DNA of 21,701 nucleotides from Candidatus Gastranaerophilales bacterium (GTDB taxonomy: Bacteria; Cyanobacteriota; Vampirovibrionia; Gastranaerophilales; Gastranaerophilaceae). The first letter of the stretch is position 1. Each line of letters begins with the position of its first letter. The notes under the pieces were generated by a model. It had not been told where the DNA came from, made no database searches, and was given only the letters and a program-made list of their open reading frames with translations. Shown here in pieces: positions 7,351-14,874 of the stretch. The translations under genes were made by a program, and so were the position numbers. The stretch is taken from contig CANROV010000014.1 of assembly GCA_947632315.1 (NCBI GenBank), positions 1-21,701 on the forward strand, in the 5' to 3' direction.

Positions 7351-8625
7351 GTTCATTACTCTTAATAAGTTATCAATTTTTTGTATGGAATCTGATTTAA
7401 TAAGTTCATTTAAAGCGTTTTGAACATCAGATTCTTTACTTTTTTCCGTAATAACGACAATTTCAGCAGTATTATCAGTATTAATACCTTTTTGCATAAT
7501 AGTAGAAATGTTAATGTTATTTTTACCGCAAATAGTACCTATAATACCGATAACACCGGGGCTGTTGCTTGCTGTTATTGACAGATAATATTCATTATAA
7601 GTATCTCCGATATCAATTTGGTTAGCCCGCTCGTTGTGATTGCAAATTGCTTGAGGTAACGGATTAGGATTATCGGAAGCATTAAGGTTTGCTTTTAAGA
7701 CTAAAATATCACCGACAACAGAACTTGCTGTAGGCTCTGCACCTGCTCCTGCTCCTGTAAATACTAAATTACCTACGGGATAACCTGTTAACATTATTGA
7801 ATTAGTAGCATTATCAATTTTAGCTAAAAGATGTTTTTTAGAAACAAGCATAGGATGAACTCTAACATCAATTTTGCCATCTTCAAGAACTTGACCCATC
7901 GCAATAAGCTTTATTCTGTATCCGAGTTCTTTAGCTGATTTAATATCCTGAGCGGTAATTTTAGTTATACCTTCTCTGTATATTTTTTTAATATCAATTT
8001 TTTTATTAAAAGAAATCGTTGATAAAACGGCAAGTTTATAAGCGGCATCAAACCCTTCAACATCGCCTGTAGGGTCGGTTTCCGCATACCCTAATTCCTG
8101 AGCTTGTTTAAGTGCAGTTTCATAGGAAAGTTCTTTTTCTGCCATTTTTGTAAGAATATAATTTGTAGTTCCGTTTAATATAGCTGCAATTTTAGTTATT
8201 TTATTGGCACATAATATAGTTTTAATAGGCATAATAATAGGAATACCGCCTGCTACTGCCGCTTCATAAAGTATAATTACATTATTTTCTCTTGCCAGCT
8301 TAAATAATTCGCTTCCGTATTTTGCAAGTAATTCTTTATTTGCGGTAACAATGTGTTTTTTATTCAAAATAGCTGCTTTTAAAATATCAACGGCAGGATT
8401 AACACCTCCCGCAACTTCAATTACAACATCTATTTCATGATTATTAACAATTTCAAAAGCATTATCTGTTAAAATGTTACTGTTTAGATTTTTTATATTG
8501 CGTGGTTTATTAATGTTTTTAACCGCAATTTTTACTATTTCAATATCATTATATTCCTGAAGAACATTAAAAACACCTGTTCCTACAGTACCCAGACCGA
8601 TAATTCCTACTTTTAATTTTTTCAT
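7348..8625 (-). CDS. hom: Homoserine dehydrogenase
   Basis: This enzyme reduces aspartate semialdehyde to homoserine with NAD(P)H, the branch point to threonine and methionine. At 425 aa it is a monofunctional enzyme with a regulatory tail, not an aspartokinase fusion. Visible parts: the Rossmann motif GLGTVG (10-15) near the N-terminus, the catalytic domain with AAVAGGIPII and NGTTNYIL, the TDPTGDVEGFDAAYK signature region, and a C-terminal ACT domain (roughly 345-420; YLSITASNSPGVIG) that usually binds threonine as feedback inhibitor. The ATG is set by AGGAG five bases upstream. It heads the hom-thrC operon. The upstream divergent region holds a long inverted repeat which, read in this direction, is followed by six U. 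I could not place a convincing promoter. Confidence 0.98.
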   Translation of the reverse strand: MKKLKVGIIGLGTVGTGVFNVLQEYNDIEIVKIAVKNINKPRNIKNLNSNILTDNAFEIVNNHEIDVVIEVAGGVNPAVDILKAAILNKKHIVTANKELLAKYGSELFKLARENNVIILYEAAVAGGIPIIMPIKTILCANKITKIAAILNGTTNYILTKMAEKELSYETALKQAQELGYAETDPTGDVEGFDAAYKLAVLSTISFNKKIDIKKIYREGITKITAQDIKSAKELGYRIKLIAMGQVLEDGKIDVRVHPMLVSKKHLLAKIDNATNSIMLTGYPVGNLVFTGAGAGAEPTASSVVGDILVLKANLNASDNPNPLPQAICNHNERANQIDIGDTYNEYYLSITASNSPGVIGIIGTICGKNNINISTIMQKGINTDNTAEIVVITEKSKESDVQNALNELIKSDSIQKIDNLLRVMN

Positions 8626-8688
8626 AAATTCTCCTGATTAAAACGTCAGATAGAACAATTAAAGCATAAGCAAAACTAAAAAACATCC

Positions 8689-8752
8689 AAATTCACAGCT
8701 TAAAAAATTAATTGTAAATAATTGTTACAAAAAAGAGAAGTTGTGAATTTGA
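8689..8752. repeat. Nested inverted repeat in the divergent hom / peptide-gene region
   Basis: CAAATTCACAGCTT (8689-8702) and AAGTTGTGAATTTG (8739-8752) pair over 14 positions with one mismatch, which would be a G-U pair in the hom-sense RNA strand's complement. Inside the 36-base loop a second pair, TTGTAA (8713-8718) and TTACAA (8726-8731), is perfect. The right arm overlaps the predicted -35 box of the peptide gene. Read toward hom, the outer stem is followed after four bases by six T on the minus strand, so it could be an operator or an attenuator-like leader hairpin. Confidence 0.7.
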
Positions 8753-8779
8753 AGCAAAAAAAATGTTTTTATATATATA
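8750..8779 (+). promoter_or_regulatory. Probable promoter of the 75-aa peptide gene
   Basis: TTGAAG (8750-8755) is followed after 16 or 18 bases by TATATA (8772-8777 or 8774-8779). The leader would be about 20 bases and contains a strong GGAGG (8788-8792), 11 bases before the ATG. The -35 box overlaps the right arm of the inverted repeat. Confidence 0.5.
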
Positions 8780-8803
8780 AAGCACACGGAGGATATACAA
8801 ATT

Positions 8804-9031
8804 ATGACTAATGTAAATTATAATTTATTCTCAAATTCGACAATGGTAAATAATTCATTAATATTTGCTTCATCAAATACCAAAGGAGCAACCGCCGGAA
8901 CTGTTGCAAAAGTGATTTCTACATATCAAAATTCAAAAAATTGTAACGGAGAGACAGCCGGTTCGGTAGCATATTCGGGTGCAAGCGGTTCATCGTCATC
9001 TTGCGGAAGTTCATTTTCTGCAGTTGCATAA
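8804..9031 (+). CDS. Small Ser/Gly/Asn-rich peptide, 75 aa
   Basis: I do not recognise a family. The gene is short but well supported: a probable promoter, GGAGG ribosome site and ATG in order, and a strong terminator about 60 bases after the stop. The first third is Asn/Ser-rich with a mildly hydrophobic NNSLIFASS. A short motif then occurs twice, ATAGTVAKV (29-37) and ETAGSVAYS (50-58). The tail is Ser/Gly-rich (SGASGSSSSCGSSFS) and ends in AVA. There are two cysteines, in NCNG and SSCGS. There is no classical signal peptide and no modification enzyme or exporter in view. A secreted or post-translationally modified peptide is possible but unproven. The N-terminus (MTNVNYNLF) resembles those of the products at 3415 and 3913. 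Confidence 0.75.
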   Translation: MTNVNYNLFSNSTMVNNSLIFASSNTKGATAGTVAKVISTYQNSKNCNGETAGSVAYSGASGSSSSCGSSFSAVA

Positions 9032-9092
9032 GATGTCCGAGTAAATTTTACGATAATAACAATTACAGTGCAAAAAATTGAAAAATTCATAT

Positions 9093-9125
9093 AAAAAAAA
9101 GGAAGCTATAAACTTCCTTTTTTTT
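9093..9125. terminator. Bidirectional intrinsic terminator
   Basis: Eight A plus GGAAG (9093-9105) pairs with CTTCC plus eight T (9113-9125) around a seven-base loop, a perfect 13-bp stem. It has a U-tract in either direction, so it serves both the peptide gene on the plus strand and the zinc-ribbon gene on the minus strand. Confidence 0.9.
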
Positions 9126-9142
9126 GATTAGCTTTTAAATAT

Positions 9143-9427
9143 TTATATATTTTGTTGTTCAGCTTCTTTTATAGCAGCGAAACAATCTTTACAATAAACT
9201 TCTTTTCCTTCAATAGGTTTAAAAGGAACTTTTGTTTGACATCCGCATTTAGAACAAGTTACTTCATATAACTTTCTTCTGTTTTTTTGTCTTCTGTTTT
9301 TTCTGCATTCGGGACAGCGTTTTGGTTTGTTAACAAGACCTCTTTGAGCATAGAATTCTTGTTCACCGGCTGTAAATACAAATTCACTTCCGCAATCTTC
9401 GCAAATAAGCTTTTCGTCTTCGTACAT
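9143..9427 (-). CDS. Double zinc-ribbon protein (zf-trcl type)
   Basis: A 94-aa protein made of two zinc-binding modules. The first has C9, C12, C38 and C41 around EFVFTAGEQEFYAQRG, the probable zinc-ribbon (zf-trcl) signature. The second has C58, C61, C79 and C82, with KVPFKP between the pairs and an extra C63. A very basic linker (RKNRRQKNRRK, 42-52) joins them and could contact nucleic acid. Two-module proteins of this kind are, from memory, common in Cyanobacteria and related lineages, and their role is unknown to me. AAGGAG lies ten bases before the ATG. The gene is monocistronic and ends at the shared bidirectional terminator. Confidence 0.92.
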   Translation of the reverse strand: MYEDEKLICEDCGSEFVFTAGEQEFYAQRGLVNKPKRCPECRKNRRQKNRRKLYEVTCSKCGCQTKVPFKPIEGKEVYCKDCFAAIKEAEQQNI

Positions 9428-9684
9428 GTTGGTTATTCTCCTTAGTTTGGTAATGCTTGTAAATAATTTGCGATAGGAATTAAAGTTTTTAACTGTTTAA
9501 TTACTAATTAGTTACTTACAAATTATATTGTATAATTTAACTTAAAATTTAGCAATAATGTGAGCAATAAATCTTTAAAAATAAACATTAAGAATTGTAA
9601 AAAATTATATAATTTCATTATTTATATGGCAATAATATAACTTTAGGGGATTTATAATATCGGGTATGTTACTGTGAGGAAATA
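9428..9684. other. AT-rich divergent intergenic region
   Basis: These 257 bases separate the zinc-ribbon gene from the membrane-protein cluster. I see no gene or RNA. They hold a 10-bp palindrome ACTAATTAGT (9503-9512), a TATAAT at 9531-9536 without a good -35 box, and three copies of GCAATAA(T/A) at 9552, 9564 and 9629. The promoters for both flanking genes must lie here. Confidence 0.6.
9653..9658 (+). promoter_or_regulatory. Probable -10 box of the membrane-protein / GH13 cluster
   Basis: A perfect TATAAT lies 26 bases before the ATG at 9685, and GAGGA (9676-9680) serves as ribosome site. No -35 consensus is present at 16-18 bases, so an activator may be needed. One GCAATAAT copy (9629-9636) lies at the -35 position. 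Confidence 0.45.
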
Positions 9685-10791
9685 ATGGTTAATCTTACAG
9701 GGGTTGAAAATAAGAATATAAATAGTTATAAAATCAAATCTTTCGGACAGAGTGAAAAGGCTGATAGTTCAAAAGATAATAAGACAAAGAAAGAAAGTCA
9801 AAGTCATCAGGATAATATAATATTACATAATAAAACAATATTCAGTCCTGTAAAAAATACTGCAAAAATTCAAGGGAATAGGTTAATTAATGCATTTACG
9901 AAATACCCGATAAAAGGCTTTAAGGGAAGTAAAAATGCTAATTTTTATGAATTTTTAACCATGGGAACAGTACCATACTTAATCGGAAGCGGAATGCTAA
10001 TGGCTGTATTTACAGCAGCTTCAAAGTTTTTTGATACTCCTTCAGCGCAGAAGTCATTAAAAGTAAATAAAAAAGTTGCACTTGGCGTTGCCGCATACGG
10101 TGTAATGAAAACTATATCTAAAAAATTTATACAAATACCCGTGAAATTGGTTAGAGGTGTTGATGAAAATCTTGCTTATGAGAAAAAAATATATGAACTC
10201 CCTGAAAAAGGAAATGAAGATAATTTAATATCAAAAGAATACCACAAGATATTTGAAAGTGTTGATTTTCCACGCTGGGATTTATTATATGGTGACAGCT
10301 ACTACGGCAAAGAAAGAACTGCTTTTTACAATAAAATAGCAAAAAAATACGGATTTAAAGATGAAGAGCTTGAACAGGCAGATCAAAAAGTTAAACCGAA
10401 AATAAAAGAAACACTTATAAAAACAAAATTATTTTCAACTTTATCCTCATATATATGGGCAGCAACAGGTGTCGGAATTGCGATGCAAAAACCTTTTGAA
10501 AATGTTATATTCAATCCTAAAACAAGGTTAAATCAGTATAAAAATTATAGAGAAACATATACCCCGTTTTTAAAAGAATTTGGTGAAGCTTTGGTTAAAA
10601 GTTGTAAAGAATTTGTAAATAACAGTTCTAAATCAGCCCGAATTGCAGGTAGAACACTGTTAGGATGTGCCGTCGGTTTGACTTTATTAGGCAATTTTTT
10701 ATCAATAAAAGACTTTAATAAAGATAAGGGGTCAAAAACTCATGCCTCAACTTCTTTAATCGATGAAAGTAAAGAAAAGGTAATGTGTTAG
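9685..10791 (+). CDS. Orphan multi-span membrane protein, 368 aa
   Basis: No known family is recognised. Residues 1-70 are Lys/Ser/Asn-rich and probably cytoplasmic or disordered (contains KSFGQ). Hydrophobic segments lie at about 93-113, 130-142, 252-267 and 323-340, so three or four membrane passes are likely. Between the second and third lie IQIPVKLVRGVD (149-160), an acidic soluble loop, and KIAKKYG (217-223). The last span is followed by a charged tail. The same order of segments and motifs recurs in the next protein, so the two are paralogues. It is the first gene of a cluster with one base before the next ATG. GAGGA just before the ATG supports this start. Role unknown; a membrane scaffold is a guess from context. 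Confidence 0.85.
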   Translation: MVNLTGVENKNINSYKIKSFGQSEKADSSKDNKTKKESQSHQDNIILHNKTIFSPVKNTAKIQGNRLINAFTKYPIKGFKGSKNANFYEFLTMGTVPYLIGSGMLMAVFTAASKFFDTPSAQKSLKVNKKVALGVAAYGVMKTISKKFIQIPVKLVRGVDENLAYEKKIYELPEKGNEDNLISKEYHKIFESVDFPRWDLLYGDSYYGKERTAFYNKIAKKYGFKDEELEQADQKVKPKIKETLIKTKLFSTLSSYIWAATGVGIAMQKPFENVIFNPKTRLNQYKNYRETYTPFLKEFGEALVKSCKEFVNNSSKSARIAGRTLLGCAVGLTLLGNFLSIKDFNKDKGSKTHASTSLIDESKEKVMC

Positions 10792-10792
10792 T

Positions 10793-13129
10793 ATGGGAAA
10801 TGTATTAAATTCAATAATAATCAATAAAAACGTGAACAATACCCGGGCCGGTATAAAAAAACCTGTCTTTACTATTGATACAACAGGAAAAGTAAAGCCT
10901 AAAGAAGATAAAGCGAAATTACTTCCGTCAAGAATTTTCGGTTCACCCGTTGAATATGTAAAAGATTTAAAACAGGATGTAGTTAATATAGGACGTGCTG
11001 CAAAAGGGAAAGCAAATGACCATGAACTTGGAAGAATAAATGACTTAGCTATGAAATTAGGTTCATTAGGTCTGGCAGCGTACTTAGCCGTAAAAAATCC
11101 TTTAAAAATGAGTAAAGCTATGGAATTTGTAGGATTTACAACATTCTTTACTTCAATGGCACTATGGCCGAAATTAACCATACAAGCTCCTTTAAAAGCC
11201 AGAACAGGTGTTGATATACATCAAAAGTATATTGATTCTCAAGGCCGTAAAAAAATGCTGTATCAAGATCCTCAGTATGTTCTGACTGATTTATATTCAA
11301 AAGAAGATTTGGAAAAAATAGGTGATAAATTAGGTGTAAATAAAAATTTACCCGATAGAGATAACTTTATAAAACAAAGAGCGCAAAAAACTGCTTTACA
11401 GGGTAATACTCTTTGGATGATGACAGCAGGCTTTGCAACTCCGTTAATGAGTGCTTTAATGTGTAACAGACTTGAAAAACCGGTTAATTATTTAATTGAA
11501 AAATTAAATTTACGCACTTCTCAAAATGCTTTTGATAATAACGGATTGTATCAAGGTTTCTTAGATAAATTAAAACAAAGAATAGCAAATGCAAGATTTA
11601 ACAAATTTATCTCAAAGAATATGAATAAACCGTTAAATACTGAAATGGTATCGCAATTATCCGAAGAAATAGCCGGCAGAGCAAATTCTGCGGTGTATAA
11701 GGATGCGGTTGCTCAAAATCTTTCAGCATTAAGAAAAGCGTTTACAATAGATAATGATTTTGTAATAAATGCTGTAAAGGCAAAAATTCCCGCTTCTTCT
11801 ATTGAAGCTATGAATTCGGTACAAAAAGAAGCTTTGGAATCTGCAATTAAAGAAGGTTCTTTAAGTAAAATTGCTAAAATACTTGCTCAAACTACAGCAG
11901 GCGGAAGAAGACAAGAAACACAAAAGTTAGAAAATACAATTCTAAAATTGTTAAAACGGGCTGAAGCAACAAATAGCCAAGCTACTGTAGGTGATTTTGC
12001 CAATGAATTAAAATCATTATTTGAAATATCCTTTGATTTTACTACAAGAAAGAATGTTTTAGACAGATTTATTTCGGAAAGAGTAGGAGATAAATCAGGC
12101 AGTTATATTGCTAATCAATGGGATAGGGTCGGAAATCAGCTAATGAAGGCTCTTAAATTAAAAGGACGTGATTTAAAAGCATTATCAGAAGGAAATGTAG
12201 ATTTATTAAATGACAGATTAATTTCTTTAGCACATGGTTCAAATTATGATTCAACCGTAGAAAAATTGATGAATTTAATTAATCAATATGAAGAAACTAC
12301 AGGTGAAAAGTCTTTTATACAAAAAGTTCAAAACGGAGCAAAAAGAATTTGCAAGGAAGTACAAAATAATTTATTAAAAATACCCGAATTTGCAGGGATT
12401 ACGGATGTAATAAGTTCAGAAGCTCAAAAGGGTACACTTGAAAATACCATAAATCAATTTGCACAAGAAAGAGTTCAAGGCGCAGCTTCTTCATTTTATA
12501 GATTAATACAAACTTTGGATTTATATAAACGAATTGAACAAGGAAGTATAAAACAACAGCTGGAAGAACTTCTTTCAAAACAAGGTCAAAGTATTGAGCC
12601 TGAAAAAGTAGCAAGACTAATTCAAGCTTGTAAAGATATTATGTTAAAAGCAACAACAACAGACCATGTTGAAAAGCTTACCACTACGGGATTTAATTTA
12701 TCAAAAGAAGAATACAAAATTGTAATGGAAGTTTTGTTCGGAGATAAAGCAGGAGAAACAATAAAATCCGCTTTAAATTCCTCCGAAACAGGGCCTAAAA
12801 TTATGAACGGTTTTATGAACTATTTAAATTCATTTAAAGAAAATGTAATAAACTGGAAAAACGGCATGACTCCCGATATACAAAGACGTGTCTTGAAAGA
12901 TGCTCCTAATTCTTCAAATTCGGCAATAAGAAATAATCTTGTCGGAAAATCCATAAAAGATTATGTAAAGGACTTTGCTCAGCAGAGAAGTAATTCTTTA
13001 AAATGGTTAAAAATATTTGGAATTTCAATGGCAGTGTTAACCGGAGTTACTTTAGCGGCAGGACTTTTAATAGGCAGAAAAAGTAAGATTGAACAACAAG
13101 CAGAAGAAGAAAGTAAAGTAAATGGCTAA
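10793..13129 (+). CDS. Orphan membrane protein with a long helical insert, 778 aa; paralogue of the preceding gene
   Basis: No known family is recognised. The N-terminal 240 residues repeat the plan of the preceding protein: two hydrophobic segments (about 88-101 and 108-124), IQAPLKARTGVD (130-141), a soluble loop, KIGDKLG (175-181), a third span (205-224) and EKPVN. A long, mostly helical, Gln/Lys/Asn-rich region then fills about 250-735, with no enzyme motif visible. The C-terminus has one more span (about 741-760) and a charged tail. The extra length relative to its neighbour therefore lies between the third and last spans. The start is one base after the upstream stop, without a clear Shine-Dalgarno sequence, and the end overlaps the GH13 gene by eight bases. 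Translational coupling through the cluster is likely. Confidence 0.87.
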   Translation: MGNVLNSIIINKNVNNTRAGIKKPVFTIDTTGKVKPKEDKAKLLPSRIFGSPVEYVKDLKQDVVNIGRAAKGKANDHELGRINDLAMKLGSLGLAAYLAVKNPLKMSKAMEFVGFTTFFTSMALWPKLTIQAPLKARTGVDIHQKYIDSQGRKKMLYQDPQYVLTDLYSKEDLEKIGDKLGVNKNLPDRDNFIKQRAQKTALQGNTLWMMTAGFATPLMSALMCNRLEKPVNYLIEKLNLRTSQNAFDNNGLYQGFLDKLKQRIANARFNKFISKNMNKPLNTEMVSQLSEEIAGRANSAVYKDAVAQNLSALRKAFTIDNDFVINAVKAKIPASSIEAMNSVQKEALESAIKEGSLSKIAKILAQTTAGGRRQETQKLENTILKLLKRAEATNSQATVGDFANELKSLFEISFDFTTRKNVLDRFISERVGDKSGSYIANQWDRVGNQLMKALKLKGRDLKALSEGNVDLLNDRLISLAHGSNYDSTVEKLMNLINQYEETTGEKSFIQKVQNGAKRICKEVQNNLLKIPEFAGITDVISSEAQKGTLENTINQFAQERVQGAASSFYRLIQTLDLYKRIEQGSIKQQLEELLSKQGQSIEPEKVARLIQACKDIMLKATTTDHVEKLTTTGFNLSKEEYKIVMEVLFGDKAGETIKSALNSSETGPKIMNGFMNYLNSFKENVINWKNGMTPDIQRRVLKDAPNSSNSAIRNNLVGKSIKDYVKDFAQQRSNSLKWLKIFGISMAVLTGVTLAAGLLIGRKSKIEQQAEEESKVNG

Positions 13130-14864
13130 TTATATTGACAGATATTTAAAAATAGCACCATCAGCGATTTCGGTACAAAGTACACGGGAACCCGAAAGCC
13201 TTTTGGTTTCTTCTTCACAAGTTAAACAGGAATCTTTCGGCACTAATGTTTTGGAACGTTTTCTCCAATCTCAGGGAATAATTAATATTCCAAAAGTAAA
13301 ACCTGTTGATAATAATCAAGTTCCTGAAAATTATAAAAATAATTTAAGAACAAAATTTAAAAACAATGATGCAAAAATAATGGGAATAATTATCAGAAAC
13401 TTTGGAGCCGAAGATAGAACAGGCAACCAGCTTTTAAGAAATGGTGATATAAAAGGCAACTTTAACAATGCGGTAAAAAGACTGGATGAATTAAAGAATT
13501 TGGGAATAAATACATTACATATACTTCCTGTAAATCCGCCGGGAAAAGAGAATGCATTTGGAACAGCAGGTTCATTGTATGCTCCTTTGGATTTGTTAAA
13601 AATCGACCCGGCTTTAGATGACCCTAATGATTCAAGAAGCGTAAAAGAAGAATTTAAAGGATTTATTAACGAATGCCATAAGCGTGGTATCAGCGTAATG
13701 TTAGACTTGCCAAGCTGTGCTTCATATGACTTGTTTAAAGCAAGACCTGAGCTAATGGCATTTGAAAAAGACGGCACTCCAAAGACTCCGGGCGGATGGA
13801 ATGACATCAGAATGTTCAATCCTTGGAAAGATGAATCAAAACGTGAATTAAATCCTGAATTATTAAAAATGCATGTTGATTTTGTTGATATGTGTTTGGA
13901 ACTTGGTGTTGATGGTATAAGAAGTGATGTTGCAAGAACAAAACCTACGGAATTTTGGGATTATTTAACTTCATATTCGCGTTCAAAAGACCCTGAATTT
14001 GCTTGGCTTGCTGAAAGTTATACTTATGAAGATGCTTCACCTCAATTAAACATGGATTATGACAGACCTGAAGATTCTTTAAGAGCAGGGTTTGACAGCT
14101 ATTACGGACAGTATCATATCTTTAATGAATGGACAAAAGCTAAGGAACTTATTGATTATGTAAGAGAAAATATAAATATGTCTCAGGAACTTGAAAGCGG
14201 AAAATCATTAATAGGTTCATTCGGTACTCACGATGATATTTCAATAATGAATCATGGCGGAGTTATATATTCTAATCTTGTTTCAGGATTACAAGCGACT
14301 CTGCCAATGTTAAATCCTTATTATTTTGATGGTTATCAAACCGGAGATGATTATTTATATGATTTTGAAGGATTAACAGATAGTCAAACAGATACTGATT
14401 CTAATGAATGTAAAGTTCATACGGGTAAACCTGATATATTTAATTTCTCAAGACCTTTGATAGGCAAGCACCCTGAAATAGGTCAATTTATGAAGGCTAC
14501 ATTGGATGTAAGAGGTCAAAAAGAATATCATGATATATTAACAAAAGGTTCTTTTATTCCTCTTGAAGTAAAAGAAAATCCGAATGATCAAATAATTACA
14601 TTTGCACGTCATTTAAACGGAAAAACACTTCTTGTTATCGCAAATAGAGATGTTAATCACAGACAAGGCGGTTCAATCGTTATTCCTAATTTGAATGAAA
14701 ATCAAAAATTAAAAAATTTGTTCCCGTCTTATGGTGATAATTCGGTGCTTCAAGTTAATAAAAATTGTATTAATGTTGATTTAGGGCCGGGCAGAATTCA
14801 TTTGTTTGAGATAAATACTCCTGATATTGAACAATCAGGTTTAGAAGTATTAAAACAAAAATAA
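13122..14864 (+). CDS. GH13 alpha-amylase-family enzyme, cytoplasmic, atypical region I
   Basis: Retaining glycoside hydrolases or transglycosylases of family GH13 act on alpha-glucans with a TIM barrel. The catalytic set is present: nucleophile D269 in GIRSDVAR (265-272), acid/base E298 in WLAESY and transition-state stabiliser D371 in GTHDD. Conserved region I is unusual, MLDLPSCAS (193-201): the Asp is kept but the usual Asn-His is replaced by Cys-Ala. The first 80 residues are an unassigned, disordered-looking extension without signal peptide, so the enzyme should be cytoplasmic. A C-terminal beta domain (about 490-565, with KTLLVIANRD) is typical of the family. Its ATG overlaps the end of the upstream membrane protein by eight bases. 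Substrate cannot be read from the sequence; stored glycogen or maltodextrin is a reasonable guess. Confidence 0.93.
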   Translation: MANYIDRYLKIAPSAISVQSTREPESLLVSSSQVKQESFGTNVLERFLQSQGIINIPKVKPVDNNQVPENYKNNLRTKFKNNDAKIMGIIIRNFGAEDRTGNQLLRNGDIKGNFNNAVKRLDELKNLGINTLHILPVNPPGKENAFGTAGSLYAPLDLLKIDPALDDPNDSRSVKEEFKGFINECHKRGISVMLDLPSCASYDLFKARPELMAFEKDGTPKTPGGWNDIRMFNPWKDESKRELNPELLKMHVDFVDMCLELGVDGIRSDVARTKPTEFWDYLTSYSRSKDPEFAWLAESYTYEDASPQLNMDYDRPEDSLRAGFDSYYGQYHIFNEWTKAKELIDYVRENINMSQELESGKSLIGSFGTHDDISIMNHGGVIYSNLVSGLQATLPMLNPYYFDGYQTGDDYLYDFEGLTDSQTDTDSNECKVHTGKPDIFNFSRPLIGKHPEIGQFMKATLDVRGQKEYHDILTKGSFIPLEVKENPNDQIITFARHLNGKTLLVIANRDVNHRQGGSIVIPNLNENQKLKNLFPSYGDNSVLQVNKNCINVDLGPGRIHLFEINTPDIEQSGLEVLKQK

Positions 14865-14874
14865 CGGTTTATTT

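Noticed and set aside
8600..8687. Minus-strand ATG at 8687 as a regulatory leader peptide of hom
   Set aside because: It has no ribosome site, no threonine or isoleucine codon cluster, and its frame simply runs into hom out of frame.
7340..8803. Threonine riboswitch or T-box upstream of hom
   Set aside because: No T-box consensus or specifier loop can be seen in the 178-base region. Only the nested inverted repeat is present.
9503..9512. Palindrome ACTAATTAGT as an operator
   Set aside because: A single 10-bp, mostly A/T palindrome is expected by chance in DNA of this composition, and it does not overlap a convincing promoter.
10756..11181. 141-codon open frame on the minus strand across two gene ends
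   Set aside because: It covers the junction of two well-supported paralogous plus-strand genes and shows no start signal.
13331..13819. 162-codon open frame on the minus strand
   Set aside because: Shadow of the GH13 gene, whose catalytic motifs prove the plus strand is coding.
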